From: Cytophagales bacterium
GTDB taxonomy: Bacteria; Bacteroidota; Bacteroidia; Cytophagales; Cyclobacteriaceae
Assembly: GCA_020063545.1 (NCBI GenBank)
Contig: JAGUUF010000319.1
Span: 1 to 9,859, forward strand
Direction: 5' to 3'
Length of the DNA stretch: 9,859 nucleotides
The first letter of the stretch is position 1. Each line of letters opens with the position of its first letter. Of the stretch, positions 1 through 6,563 are shown piece after piece. Below the pieces are notes generated by a model. That model was not told the DNA's origin and ran no database searches. It worked only from the letters and a program-made list of their open reading frames with translations. The translations under genes were made by a program, and so were the position numbers.

Positions 1-1
1 A

Positions 2-598
2 CATGCACGCGGCAGCCTGGCCGATATGGGTTGCGGAAACGTTCCGTTTTATTTCATCTACAAAAATTACGTGCATGAAATTACCTGCATCGACTGGCCC
101 AACACGCTGCACAAGAATCAATACCTTGACCTGGAGTGCGACCTGAACAAGCCCCTGCCCCTGCCCGATAACCGTTACGATACGATTCTGATCTCAGAAG
201 TATTTGAACACATTGCCGAACCCGATGTACTGTGGGCGGAACTGGCCCGCATACTGAAACCCGGTGGAAAAATGCTGGTGAGTGTTCCGTTTCTTTATAA
301 AATACACGAAGCACCGCACGACTACTTCCGGTATACCGAATTTGCCCTGAAAAACTACGCGGCAAAGAATAAATTTCGGGTACTTGAACTGGAAAGTTTT
401 GGCGGGCTTCCGCTGGTACTTGCCGATTTGTATGCCCGGATCGTTGTAAAGATTCCGCTCATCGGAAATGCCCTTGCTTCCATTACTCAGTCGCTTTGTT
501 TGTGGTTTGTTCATACCCGGTGGGGCAGCCGGATTTCGGCCAACACCGGCAGGGCCTACCCGCTGGGTTATTTTATGGTGGTAGAAAAAACAGGGTAG
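2..598 (+). CDS. class I SAM-dependent methyltransferase, 5' end outside window
   Basis: The reading frame is open from base 2 and enters the window already inside the protein, so the ATG at 26 is internal (the Met of the SAM-binding loop) and not the start. Motif I reads LADMGCGN, with the glycine-rich SAM loop at about bases 17-40. An acidic residue follows at the end of strand 2 (CIDWPN). The motif II/post-II region is YDTILISEVFEHI, followed by the hallmark LKPGGKMLVSVPF, as in Methyltransf_11/23 proteins. A downstream HDYFRYTEFAL segment is common in methyltransferases of glycan loci. About 198 residues are present. The stop (TAG 596-598) lies 3 bases before the FkbM gene, so the two are probably co-transcribed. 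The substrate cannot be read from the sequence; a sugar or glycan is inferred from the neighbours. The family is certain, the role is not. Confidence 0.88.
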   Translation, partial: HARGSLADMGCGNVPFYFIYKNYVHEITCIDWPNTLHKNQYLDLECDLNKPLPLPDNRYDTILISEVFEHIAEPDVLWAELARILKPGGKMLVSVPFLYKIHEAPHDYFRYTEFALKNYAAKNKFRVLELESFGGLPLVLADLYARIVVKIPLIGNALASITQSLCLWFVHTRWGSRISANTGRAYPLGYFMVVEKTG

Positions 599-601
599 CG
601 G

Positions 602-1351
602 ATGTTTTGGTTTTTCACAACATGCATACAGCGATTCGGAATGGCAGCAGGCCTGTGGGTTTATGTGCAGGTGAAACTTTTAAAGCGACCTGTTGTAAAC
701 CTGCCGGGTTATTCAAACCCTGTTTATTACCGGCCGGGCACGGCAGACCTGACCACCTTCAGAGAAATTTTTTTACGCGAAGCATACAGACTTGAGTTAC
801 CAGCATCCATCCAGCCAAAAGTGATTATTGATGCCGGGGCCAACATCGGTTTTACCTCCCTGTTCTTTGCGAACCTTTACCCCGGTGCAACCATACTTTC
901 GCTGGAGCCTGAACAAGGCAATTTTGAACTGCTGCAGAAAAATGTTGGCAGCCATGCAAACATTAAAGCCATTCGTACCGCCCTGTGGTACGAAAACGGA
1001 GCGATTGAAATTGCCGATCGCGGTTTCGGGCTGCGTGGCTTTATGGTAGAGCAGCGCGCAGGCGCACATTCAACCATACCGGCCATTACACTTCAATCAC
1101 TCCTTCAGCAGCATGCCATTACGTCTGTTGACATTTTAAAAATCGACATTGAAGGGAGCGAAAAGGAGGTTTTTTCAGGCGATACCAGTTGGCTGGCCAT
1201 TACCAAATGCCTGGTTATTGAACTGCACGACCGGATGAAGCCCGGTTGCTCCGGGGCGGTGTTTAAGGCGCTGGGCCGGCACCAGTTCTCCAAAACTATA
1301 AAGGGAGAAAATTTGGTCTTTATTAACAACCAGCAGGCAATCAATTCCTGA
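602..1351 (+). CDS. FkbM family SAM-dependent methyltransferase
   Basis: A 249-residue protein with the FkbM domain over roughly residues 70-235. The SAM loop is VIIDAGANIGF (74-84), the acidic strand-2 end is LEPE (101-104), and DILKIDIEGSE (177-187) is the FkbM signature. VIELHDR (205-211) closes the core. FkbM enzymes are O-methyltransferases; many sit in exopolysaccharide, O-antigen or glycolipid loci and methylate sugars. The first 22 or so residues are hydrophobic and aromatic and might attach the protein to the membrane, although a start at Met14 is also possible. The ATG at 602 is preferred because AGGG (592-595) lies 6 bases upstream and the spacing to the previous stop is 3 bases. 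The gene ends one base before the convergent glycosyltransferase stop. The substrate is unknown. Confidence 0.88.
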   Translation: MFWFFTTCIQRFGMAAGLWVYVQVKLLKRPVVNLPGYSNPVYYRPGTADLTTFREIFLREAYRLELPASIQPKVIIDAGANIGFTSLFFANLYPGATILSLEPEQGNFELLQKNVGSHANIKAIRTALWYENGAIEIADRGFGLRGFMVEQRAGAHSTIPAITLQSLLQQHAITSVDILKIDIEGSEKEVFSGDTSWLAITKCLVIELHDRMKPGCSGAVFKALGRHQFSKTIKGENLVFINNQQAINS

Positions 1352-1352
1352 T

Positions 1353-2492
1353 CTACCTGCGAATAAGTTGAAGATAATGCTCTTCTAACTGAGCGGTAAG
1401 AGTGGCAACATTAAACTCTCCTTCAACCTTTTCACGGCCGCGCAAACCAAGCGATTCAATCACCGGTGGGTTATCGAGCAATTTCTTAAAACATGCCCGA
1501 AGGCCTTCCACATCGTTCTCAGCAGCAAGCAAACCGGTAACACCATCTTCAACAATTTCGGGGATATCGGAATGCCGGGTGGCTACCACCGCCATGCCGG
1601 TAGCCATGGCATCCATTATGGCAACCGGTGTACCCTCTTTCCGGTTATCGGGGGTGGTTATGCTTGCCTGGATCAACACATCGCATTGATACATTTTTTC
1701 AATAACAAACGAATAGGGCTTGTACCCATGCCACGTTAACCTGTCGTAGATACCACATTCCTTTGCCAGTTGCTGAAGCGTTTCGCGCAACGGTCCATCG
1801 CCAACCAGGTCAAGCGTAAAGGCATACTGGTCTTTTAGTCCCGCCAGCGCTTTAATGGCTATACCCACACCTTTTTTTTCGAGTAAACTGCAGGAAGTCA
1901 TAAAGCGGACAGGTTCGCCAGCCTTACGGGTGCGAGGCCGGTAACCGATTTTGCCGGTATCAATACCGAGGTGGTGAATCCTGATTTTTTCTTCAGCGCA
2001 TCCTAAACCTGCCAGGTGCGCCTTCATGTATGGCCCCAATACCAGGATGCTGTCAGCCTCAGCAAACAATTTGCGGTATTGTTTTTTTACACCGGGCTTC
2101 AACGGGTAATGAAAGGCATCGTCACCATAAAAGCTGCACACCATTGGCAAGCCGGTTTTTCGTTTCAGTCCAAGCAGTTTTACACCGTGATAACCAAAGT
2201 GAACGTGAAGGACGGATGCATGGGATTTTTTACACGTAGAATAGAAGAAAGGGATATGCCCGGAGAGCTTTGAATAGGCAATCTGGCTTAGCCGGATTAT
2301 TTTGTTTATGTGTTCTAACGAGAAAACCTTTGGCAAAGGAAACAACTCAAGGTTTTGGGTTTTACGAGTAATAAAAACCGGCACAAATGTTTTGTGATGA
2401 CGCAATATGCTGTGAATCCAGTTTTCGGTTAGCGGCAGGTAACGCGAGTTGTAATGCAATACCACAGGCTTTCGGTCCATCTGCTGCTCCAT
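1353..2492 (-). CDS. glycosyltransferase family 4 (GT-B fold)
   Basis: A 379-residue GT-B glycosyltransferase that probably adds a sugar to a lipid-linked surface oligosaccharide on the cytoplasmic face of the membrane. The N-terminal acceptor half contains LHVHFGYHG (95-103), resembling the HxHF element of WcaL/AmsK-like colanic-acid and amylovoran transferases. SFYGDDAFHYP follows (120-130). The C-terminal donor half has IHHLGIDT (172-179), LLEKKG (203-208), LVGDGPL (229-235) and the E-x7-E region EGTPVAIMDAMATG (286-299). In that last motif the second Glu is Asp (D294). It is the last gene of the minus-strand run, starting 3 bases after the flippase stop. Two starts are possible: ATG at 2492, used here, and ATG at 2480, which has GGAG 6 bases upstream. 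The sugar and linkage are not predictable. Confidence 0.9.
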   Translation of the reverse strand: MEQQMDRKPVVLHYNSRYLPLTENWIHSILRHHKTFVPVFITRKTQNLELFPLPKVFSLEHINKIIRLSQIAYSKLSGHIPFFYSTCKKSHASVLHVHFGYHGVKLLGLKRKTGLPMVCSFYGDDAFHYPLKPGVKKQYRKLFAEADSILVLGPYMKAHLAGLGCAEEKIRIHHLGIDTGKIGYRPRTRKAGEPVRFMTSCSLLEKKGVGIAIKALAGLKDQYAFTLDLVGDGPLRETLQQLAKECGIYDRLTWHGYKPYSFVIEKMYQCDVLIQASITTPDNRKEGTPVAIMDAMATGMAVVATRHSDIPEIVEDGVTGLLAAENDVEGLRACFKKLLDNPPVIESLGLRGREKVEGEFNVATLTAQLEEHYLQLIRR

Positions 2493-2495
2493 AAT

Positions 2496-3944
2496 TCAAC
2501 GTACAATTCGCATCGGATCCATCAACCGGAATTCATTTCGATAAACCCAAAGCAACAGTGCCAGGGCCACCATCACATACACCAAATGAACGAGGGTTGC
2601 ACTTACGGGTATCCTTGAAAGTTCGGTAAACAGAACAACCAATCCAAAAACTACCGGCACAGCTATTAGTTTATACCCATTCAGGTTATTAAACGCAAAG
2701 CGATTACGGCTTCCGTAATACAGCAAAAGAATTTCAACCAGTAAAGCACCGGCTGAGGCGGCAATAACCCCGTACACATCCAACACGGGTATTGCCAAAA
2801 CCATAACGCTGATCTTAACAGCGGTTACCAACAGGTAATAAACCGGAAGTGGTTTGGTGTATTTAAGCACCGAGTACGGCATGGCCGTGTACAGCCTGAG
2901 GGGTTTTAATAAATAGATTAACCCGATGAAGGGAATAAAAGCGAGGGCCTCCCGGTAACCCGGGTTAACGCTGAAGAATCCGAAAACAACAGGGAATAGA
3001 AAAATACATCCGGCTACCAACAGCACGGCCGCAGCCGTAAGCCCGTGAAAGTACCGGTTAATTTCGATGGAAGTTCCCTTATCATGTTGCTCCGCCACCT
3101 TGCTCAGTACTTTGGGGTAAAAGGAATTAAATAATCCATTTATCGCAAACTCAACAATCAACATGCACTTAAACGCAAAATCATAAATACCTACGCGTTC
3201 CAGCGGCAAGAAAAATACCATCAGTATCCTGTCGAAATAATTTACCGCCCACAACTGAAGCTGGTAGATAAATGAGTAGGTATTAAAACCAAACGTTGAG
3301 CGCAGCAACGGATAGTCAAAACGAAAACCAAACTCGCTGTACATGCGAATGAGCGAACCCGTACCCGAAACGACCGCGGCAATTGCCCGTGCAACCACCG
3401 GCCCGGCCAGGCTGTTGGGAAAGAGTTTAAGGCCCCCAATGGTAAGAACTGCAATAAGCGAGAAGTTTACCAGGTTGGACCAAAAGAAACGATCAGGCTG
3501 TTCACGACTCTGCAGCAAACTGGTGTTTACTTTGAATAAGGCCTGGAATGCACCGGTAATTACGGATAGCATCCCATAAGGAAAAAAGGGAAGGCTTTGA
3601 TTGGTAAATACCGTTGTAAAAACAAACTCACCGGTTAGTGCCGCTATACCGGCCACCCCTGCTCCGAGCAGCAGCATAAAAATGAAACAGGAACTGATAA
3701 ACCGCGATAATTTTTCTTTATCGGTTTTAAAATCATGATAATGAACATACAGCGAAGTATCGAAGCTGTAGGTTACCACAATCTGCACCAGCATGGAAAG
3801 GGCAAGGTAAATGGCGAGCGCACCGAATAGTTCGGTGGAAAGGTAAGCCACATAAAAAGGCAGCAACACAACCGCGCTGGCCATAGGCAAGGAGCCGGCC
3901 ACGGCATAGATAAACGAGCTTTTAATAAATTGCCTGCTGATCAA
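2496..3944 (-). CDS. polysaccharide/oligosaccharide flippase (Wzx-like, MVF/PST superfamily)
   Basis: A 482-residue, highly hydrophobic protein with about 12-14 predicted membrane segments. It begins with the family-typical SFIYAVAGSLPMASAVVLLPFYVAYLS region. Charged loops such as HYHDFKTDKEKLSR (about 69-82) and KVAEQHDKGTSIE (about 284-296) interrupt the helices. The length and the N-terminal pattern fit Wzx/RfbX-type exporters, which move undecaprenyl-linked glycans across the inner membrane. The start is TTG at 3944. The frame is closed by TGA 13 bases upstream and holds no ATG or GTG between; the first internal ATG (residue 21) would cut into the first membrane segment. It lies 31 bases after one GT4 gene and 3 bases before the next, so the three form one transcription unit. 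The exported glycan is unknown. A teichoic-acid or lipid exporter of the same superfamily is an alternative. Confidence 0.88.
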   Translation of the reverse strand: MISRQFIKSSFIYAVAGSLPMASAVVLLPFYVAYLSTELFGALAIYLALSMLVQIVVTYSFDTSLYVHYHDFKTDKEKLSRFISSCFIFMLLLGAGVAGIAALTGEFVFTTVFTNQSLPFFPYGMLSVITGAFQALFKVNTSLLQSREQPDRFFWSNLVNFSLIAVLTIGGLKLFPNSLAGPVVARAIAAVVSGTGSLIRMYSEFGFRFDYPLLRSTFGFNTYSFIYQLQLWAVNYFDRILMVFFLPLERVGIYDFAFKCMLIVEFAINGLFNSFYPKVLSKVAEQHDKGTSIEINRYFHGLTAAAVLLVAGCIFLFPVVFGFFSVNPGYREALAFIPFIGLIYLLKPLRLYTAMPYSVLKYTKPLPVYYLLVTAVKISVMVLAIPVLDVYGVIAASAGALLVEILLLYYGSRNRFAFNNLNGYKLIAVPVVFGLVVLFTELSRIPVSATLVHLVYVMVALALLLWVYRNEFRLMDPMRIVR

Positions 3945-3975
3945 TTGCGGTAAAATTCAGCGCAACATACAAAAC

Positions 3976-5274
3976 CTAAAGCGAATTGAGCAGGTTGGCA
4001 AGGTCAGCCGTAAGTGATTTGCGGCTGTACGATTCTTTTCCTGTTCCGGCATAACCCTTGTTATTCTTCCAATCTAAAAATAAGTCAAGCAGCCTTGCTT
4101 TAATCGCCTGAAGATTTTCGCGTTCAATAACAACACCCGCCCCGGTTTTACTTATGATCGATGCCGCATCGCCATCTGCAGGACCAATACCGATTACCGG
4201 GCGCATGGAGCCGATGTATTCAAACAACTTACCGGGTATGTTACCCCGGGCAATGGCGCTGTTGGCCAGCACCAGCAGCAATGCATCGGTTTGATTATAT
4301 ACTTCCACCAACTGGCCGTGCGGCACCTGGCTGCGGAAGGAAGTGATTTTCGATAACACCCCATCTGCTTCAACCCAACTGCGAAATGCCGTGTTTACCT
4401 GGCCTACAAATTCAATTGAAAGCAACGCAGCAAGTTCGCTGTTTTCAATACACGCATCGCGGGCTGCCAGCATAAACGGGCGCGGGTCGCGCAGTTCATC
4501 CACCACTCCCAGGTGGCGAATGGTAAACCGGCTGCCTTTTACATAGTGTAATCCTGTAAAATCATCTTCATCATACCCATTGGTTATCAAAACCGTTTTT
4601 CGTGCACCTGCCTGTTTAAACCAGTTTACGTAATGCGGGGTAACGGTAAGTACGCAATCGGCTTTGGTAAGCACCTGATGTTCCAGCCGGTTATGCCGGG
4701 CACGGGCCAGCGAAGTAAGCTGAAGCGTATCGAGTAAATCCCACCGGCTCCACGGGTCGCGGAAATCGGCAATCCATTTTAACGAAGGATTTCTTCTTTT
4801 CAGTTCCATCCCGATAAGGTGCATGGAATGTGGCGGACCCGTTGTTACCAACATCCTGATTTGATTGTGCTGAATAAAATCATGCAAAAACTTTACAGCC
4901 GGGCGTTTCCAGAAAATCCTGGGGTCGGGTATAAAAAAGTTGCCGCGAATAAATGCAGCAAGGTTTTGGAATGCCGATTTCCTCCCGGTGGAAACAAAGT
5001 CGGTCGCTTTAATTTTCTTTCCGGTTAAAAAACCGGTAAGCTTTGCATAGGCGGAATACGGTTCCCATATCGGCAGTTTGATTACTTCCGCCTCGGGCGG
5101 AACATCTTTCAACAACGATTCATCCTGCAATTCAAACGAAGGATTCTCCGGTGTAAACACAAACGGCTCCCACCCAAACTGGGGCAGGTATTTTACAAAC
5201 TTAAGCCAGCGCTGCACTCCGCTGCCTCCGCTTGGCGGCCAGTAGTAGGTAATAATAAGAACCCGTTTACTCAT
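3976..5274 (-). CDS. glycosyltransferase family 4-like protein
   Basis: A 432-residue protein with a GT-B fold. The N-terminal half starts with VLIITYYWPPSGGSGVQR (5-22), the glycine-rich loop of GT4-like N-domains, and includes VTTGPPHS (143-150) and ADFRDPWSRW (169-178), a stretch frequent in Bacteroidota surface-glycan transferases. The C-terminal donor half carries LITNGYDEDDF (229-239), then GNIPGKLFEYIGSMRPVIGI (344-363) with a conserved acidic residue at E352. A role in building a cell-surface polysaccharide is inferred from the flippase and second GT4 immediately downstream. The ATG at 5274 is well placed for the fold; no Shine-Dalgarno is visible. It starts 32 bases after the miaA stop and I see no TAnnTTTG-type promoter in that gap, so it is probably transcribed with miaA. 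Donor and acceptor are unknown. Confidence 0.88.
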   Translation of the reverse strand: MSKRVLIITYYWPPSGGSGVQRWLKFVKYLPQFGWEPFVFTPENPSFELQDESLLKDVPPEAEVIKLPIWEPYSAYAKLTGFLTGKKIKATDFVSTGRKSAFQNLAAFIRGNFFIPDPRIFWKRPAVKFLHDFIQHNQIRMLVTTGPPHSMHLIGMELKRRNPSLKWIADFRDPWSRWDLLDTLQLTSLARARHNRLEHQVLTKADCVLTVTPHYVNWFKQAGARKTVLITNGYDEDDFTGLHYVKGSRFTIRHLGVVDELRDPRPFMLAARDACIENSELAALLSIEFVGQVNTAFRSWVEADGVLSKITSFRSQVPHGQLVEVYNQTDALLLVLANSAIARGNIPGKLFEYIGSMRPVIGIGPADGDAASIISKTGAGVVIERENLQAIKARLLDLFLDWKNNKGYAGTGKESYSRKSLTADLANLLNSL

Positions 5275-5292
5275 TTACGTAAGGTTGCTGGT

Positions 5293-5306
5293 ACCGGCCA
5301 GCCGGT
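5293..5306 (-). other. short hairpin directly after the miaA stop codon
   Basis: On the minus strand the stop TAA of miaA is followed at once by ACCGG-CTGG-CCGGT, a 5-bp GC-rich stem with a 4-base loop. There is no T-run behind it, so it is not a standard intrinsic terminator. It could modestly attenuate read-through from miaA into the glycosyltransferase gene or protect the miaA mRNA end, or it may be chance in a CCGG-rich genome. Confidence 0.25.
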
Positions 5307-6206
5307 TTATTCAATCAAGCTAAGCATTCCTTTCCAATCATCCGGGCTTACCCAGTTAATTTCAGCATCGCGCCTGAACCAGGTTAACTGACGCTTGGCA
5401 TAACGCCTCGAATTTCGTTTAAGCAGGCGTACGGCTTCCGGTTGATCATATTTCCCCTCCATAAAGTCAAAAATCTCCTGGTAGCCCACTGTTTGCAAGG
5501 CATTTTTTGTACGGAAAGGAAACAGTTTCTCCGCTTCCGAAAACAATCCGGCTTCAATCATACCGTCCATGCGCTTATCAATGCGCTTATATAACTCTTC
5601 CCGCTCAACATCCAACCCTAACTTGATTACGCGAAAGGGTACCTGGCGTTTTTGATTTTTCTGGAATTCCCGGATAGACTTACCGGTGGCCAGTTTCACT
5701 TCGAGGGCCCGGAGCAGCCGTTGAGGGTTTTGCGCATCGAGTGTAAAAAAAGTTTCCGGATCGGTTTGCTTAAGCGCGGCTTGCAACCAGCCCAGTCCTT
5801 GCCGGGCATACCGGTCGGCCAGTTCATCACGAATCTCGTCCGGCACTTCGGGTATATCATCAAATCCTTCAAGCAGTGCCTTTATGTATAACCCGGAACC
5901 TCCGCAAACAATAAGCGAATTGTATTTTTCGAATAACCGGAGAATCAGGGCAAAGGCCTCATCGCCAAAAATTGCCGCATCGTAGTCTTGCTGTATGGAA
6001 TGGGTATTTATAAAATAGTGCTTTACTGCCTGCAGTTCCTCAGCCGAAGGCTTGGCCGTGCCGATGGTTAGCTCCTTATAGAACTGCCGCGAATCGGCCG
6101 AAATAATTTCGGTTGCCAGGTGGCGCGCCAGTTTTATGGCAAGGGCCGTTTTACCGGAGGCCGTTGGGCCGAGGATGACAATAAGTTTTTTCGCCTTCCA
6201 GTCCAC
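5307..6206 (-). CDS. miaA: tRNA dimethylallyltransferase MiaA
   Basis: MiaA transfers a dimethylallyl group from DMAPP to N6 of A37 in tRNAs reading UNN codons (i6A, the precursor of ms2i6A). From the GTG at 6206 the protein has 299 residues, normal for the family. Visible motifs are the P-loop GPTASGKT (13-20), ISADSRQFYKELTIGTAKP, INTHSIQQDYDAAIFG, VCGGSGLYIKALL, QNPQRLLRALEV, and the C-terminal ALQTVGYQEIFDF followed by RRYAKRQLTWFRRD, which holds the tRNA-contacting segment. The start is ambiguous because no ATG is available: TTG at 6221 would add 5 residues, but it lies inside the promoter candidate at 6211-6240, so I prefer the GTG, which gives MDWKAKKLIVILGPT. It heads a minus-strand run of glycan genes, an unusual but probably only positional association. 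The function is secure. Confidence 0.95.
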   Translation of the reverse strand: MDWKAKKLIVILGPTASGKTALAIKLARHLATEIISADSRQFYKELTIGTAKPSAEELQAVKHYFINTHSIQQDYDAAIFGDEAFALILRLFEKYNSLIVCGGSGLYIKALLEGFDDIPEVPDEIRDELADRYARQGLGWLQAALKQTDPETFFTLDAQNPQRLLRALEVKLATGKSIREFQKNQKRQVPFRVIKLGLDVEREELYKRIDKRMDGMIEAGLFSEAEKLFPFRTKNALQTVGYQEIFDFMEGKYDQPEAVRLLKRNSRRYAKRQLTWFRRDAEINWVSPDDWKGMLSLIE

Positions 6207-6210
6207 CGCC

Positions 6211-6240
6211 CAAAAGTACAAACCCGATGTGAGGATTCAG
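6211..6240 (-). promoter_or_regulatory. candidate Bacteroidota-type promoter for miaA
   Basis: On the minus strand TACTTTTG (6218-6211) matches the phylum's -7 consensus TAnnTTTG exactly. CTG (6240-6238) lies exactly 19 bases upstream, where TTG is expected at -33. The predicted transcription start falls at or within a few bases of the GTG at 6206, which would make the miaA mRNA leaderless or nearly so. This is a match by eye to a known consensus, not a proven start. Confidence 0.45.
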
Positions 6241-6247
6241 TGTATCC
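6233..6247. promoter_or_regulatory. 15-base dyad in the divergent intergenic region, possible operator
   Basis: GGATTCAGTGTATCC is an odd-centred inverted repeat, with 6 of 7 base pairs symmetric around G6240; only T6237/T6243 fail. It covers the -33 position of the miaA promoter candidate and lies 19 bases upstream of the -7 element for the opposite direction, so a bound regulator could affect both. A dyad this good has an appreciable chance (several percent by my estimate) of arising at random in such a gap. Confidence 0.3.
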
Positions 6248-6266
6248 ATCATTGGCGGTTATCCCT

Positions 6267-6274
6267 TATCTTCG
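6267..6274 (+). promoter_or_regulatory. candidate -7 element for the 90-aa / MBL / NFACT operon
   Basis: TATCTTCG differs from TAnnTTTG at one position and is followed by CACC, a context often seen at Bacteroidota promoters. It ends 16 bases before the ATG at 6291, leaving a leader of about 10 bases. No TTG is present 17-21 bases upstream (one at 6252-6254 is only 12 bases away), so the -33 box is poor. This is the only promoter-like element ahead of the three-gene unit. Confidence 0.45.
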
Positions 6275-6290
6275 CACCAAACAACCACGT

Positions 6291-6563
6291 ATGATTAAGT
6301 ACACCGTACCCTTTCTTACCAAGCTGGAAGAACTGCTGGGCGAATCGGATTACACGCTGCGTTACGAAAAGGGTAATTTCAAATCGGGCTATTGCCTGTT
6401 GCGCGATCAGAAAATCATGATTGTCAATAAGTTCTATACCACCGAAGGAAAGATCAACGCGCTGCTCGACATTTTAAAATCGGTGGAACTGGACAAGTCG
6501 CGTTTTTCGGAGAAAAGCCTGCGGCTGTATGAAGAACTAACCCAAACAGAAGTAAAAGCTTGA
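6291..6563 (+). CDS. uncharacterised conserved small protein (90 aa)
   Basis: A soluble 90-residue protein beginning MIKYTVPFLTKLEELLGESD. I do not recognise a named domain, but the central stretch LRYEKGNFKSGYCLL (24-38) and IMIVNKFYTTEGKINALLDIL (42-62) resemble a small protein that I recall as conserved and unnamed in Bacteroidota. The alternation suggests helix, two strands, then helices. It has no signal peptide, no membrane segment, and no metal-binding HExxH or Cys pattern; Lys and Glu are abundant. The ATG at 6291 is chosen because it follows the -7 candidate by 16 bases and gives the expected N-terminus, although the frame stays open upstream to about 6120, antisense to miaA. Its stop TGA overlaps the TTG start of the next gene in the tetramer TTGA, implying translational coupling with the MBL hydrolase. 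Function unknown. Confidence 0.85.
   Translation: MIKYTVPFLTKLEELLGESDYTLRYEKGNFKSGYCLLRDQKIMIVNKFYTTEGKINALLDILKSVELDKSRFSEKSLRLYEELTQTEVKA

Noticed and set aside
26..28. ATG at 26 as the start of the first methyltransferase
   Set aside because: The codons before it already encode the conserved run-up to the SAM loop (GSLAD), so the real start is outside the window.
496..795. Open frame spanning the junction of the two methyltransferase genes, and the many antisense frames
   Set aside because: Their translations show no domain pattern, they overlap well-identified genes completely, and they are expected by chance at this base composition.
6120..6290. Upstream in-frame extension of the 90-aa gene to an ATG at 6120
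   Set aside because: The extra 57 residues are antisense to miaA, do not look like a protein domain, and would precede the promoter-like element at 6267-6274.
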